Assembly (NCBI GenBank): GCA_021779375.1
Contig: JAJYAT010000003.1
Location: 1-64,000, forward strand
Source: a bacterium
Lineage (GTDB): Bacteria; Patescibacteriota; Gracilibacteria; JAHISY01
Direction of reading: 5' to 3'
DNA length: 64,000 nucleotides
Shown piece by piece: positions 63,489-64,000 of this stretch. Made by a program: the position numbers and the translations under genes. Positions within the stretch are counted from its first letter, which is position 1; every line of letters begins with the position of its first letter. The notes below the pieces were generated by a model. It saw only the letters and a list, made by a program, of their open reading frames with translations. It made no database searches and was not told where the DNA came from.

Positions 63489-64000
63489 TCAAAGGGTCTT
63501 GTCCCCAGGTTTGGTAAATCCAATGGTAAATCATTTCTAGGGCGGTTGTGAAGAGGCCGAAGAAAAACCACATTACTGGGAGAATTGACCATAGCACCGC
63601 GTCACTGCTATTTGTCGCGAGCTCGGCGGAAGTCGAGGCTGTCTGTCCCAACTGATAAATCAAAGCATTGATGACGATGGTCGCCAAAATCGTGAATACG
63701 ATTCCATAAATTGTGATGAGATTTTGGCGGCTCCCTTGAGAATTTGAAAGTTCGAGGATAAACATACTAGCGAAAGCTGAAACGACGAGCTGGAGTGTTG
63801 CGATTAGAGCCACTGGCTCTAAAACTTTATCTGAGCTCAAAATTGCGATTGTAAGAAAATTGACTGGTAAAAGAAAAATAAAAATCAGAACATTCGAGGA
63901 GATTACATTTTTCAAGATCTTGCGGGTATCAGCGTATTTTTCGCGATCAATCGTGGCAAAAATAAACGTGCCGAGGCAATTCGTGATGAGTGCCGTGATG
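63481..64000 (-). CDS. Multi-TM hypothetical protein, truncated by the window edge
   Basis: Frame remains open upstream of the track start (...TNCLGTFIFATIDREKYADTRKILKNVISSN). Confidence 0.6.
   Translation of the reverse strand, partial: ITALITNCLGTFIFATIDREKYADTRKILKNVISSNVLIFIFLLPVNFLTIAILSSDKVLEPVALIATLQLVVSAFASMFILELSNSQGSRQNLITIYGIVFTILATIVINALIYQLGQTASTSAELATNSSDAVLWSILPVMWFFFGLFTTALEMIYHWIYQTWGQDPLND

Noticed and set aside
1-64000. Alternative genetic code (UGA as Gly/Trp)
   Set aside because: Conserved proteins terminate at TGA (e.g. hisS, HTH gene) and show no internal in-frame UGA

Overview
This 64 kb bacterial window is densely coding, with standard-code ORFs and UGA used as a stop. 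Gene content and the many dispersed palindromic repeats resemble a Patescibacteria/CPR genome (possibly Peregrinibacteria-like); that placement is inference only. Housekeeping genes include metG, aroC, yifB, an RicT/PSP1-domain gene, holB-like, grpE, secD-secF, pnp, map, suhB-like, ddl, pdxS-pdxT, hisS, ilvD, an ogt-like gene and an S1-domain gene. There is also a tandem histidine-kinase/response-regulator operon, amt, a copper operon (csoR / HMA-SafE-cupredoxin / copA), a rubrerythrin and several large surface proteins with SLH domains. I find tRNA-Phe, tRNA-Asn and tRNA-His, plus degenerate tRNA copies. The most interesting signals are: (1) SecD carrying an inserted parvulin (PpiC-type) domain, an extra TM pair and an EF-hand-like loop, with SecF also carrying an apparent extra TM pair; (2) a solitary GIY-YIG ORF wedged between degenerate tRNA-Asn 5' copies and an intact tRNA-Asn, ending inside the tRNA; (3) tRNA-Asn and tRNA-Phe remnants whose D-arm is replaced at the same position by a 14-nt palindrome; (4) a possible membrane/extracellular electron-transfer operon (FNR-like, secreted linker, ApbE, ferric-reductase-like); (5) a recurrent TAAAAT box 6-8 nt upstream of start codons, suggesting leaderless mRNAs, and a second class of starts preceded by TTAACCCCC; (6) two copies of an intergenic element whose hairpin differs in sequence but keeps pairing between conserved flanks; (7) small ORFs missed by the ORF track, separated by palindromic repeats. 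All calls come from reading the sequence; no searches were run.
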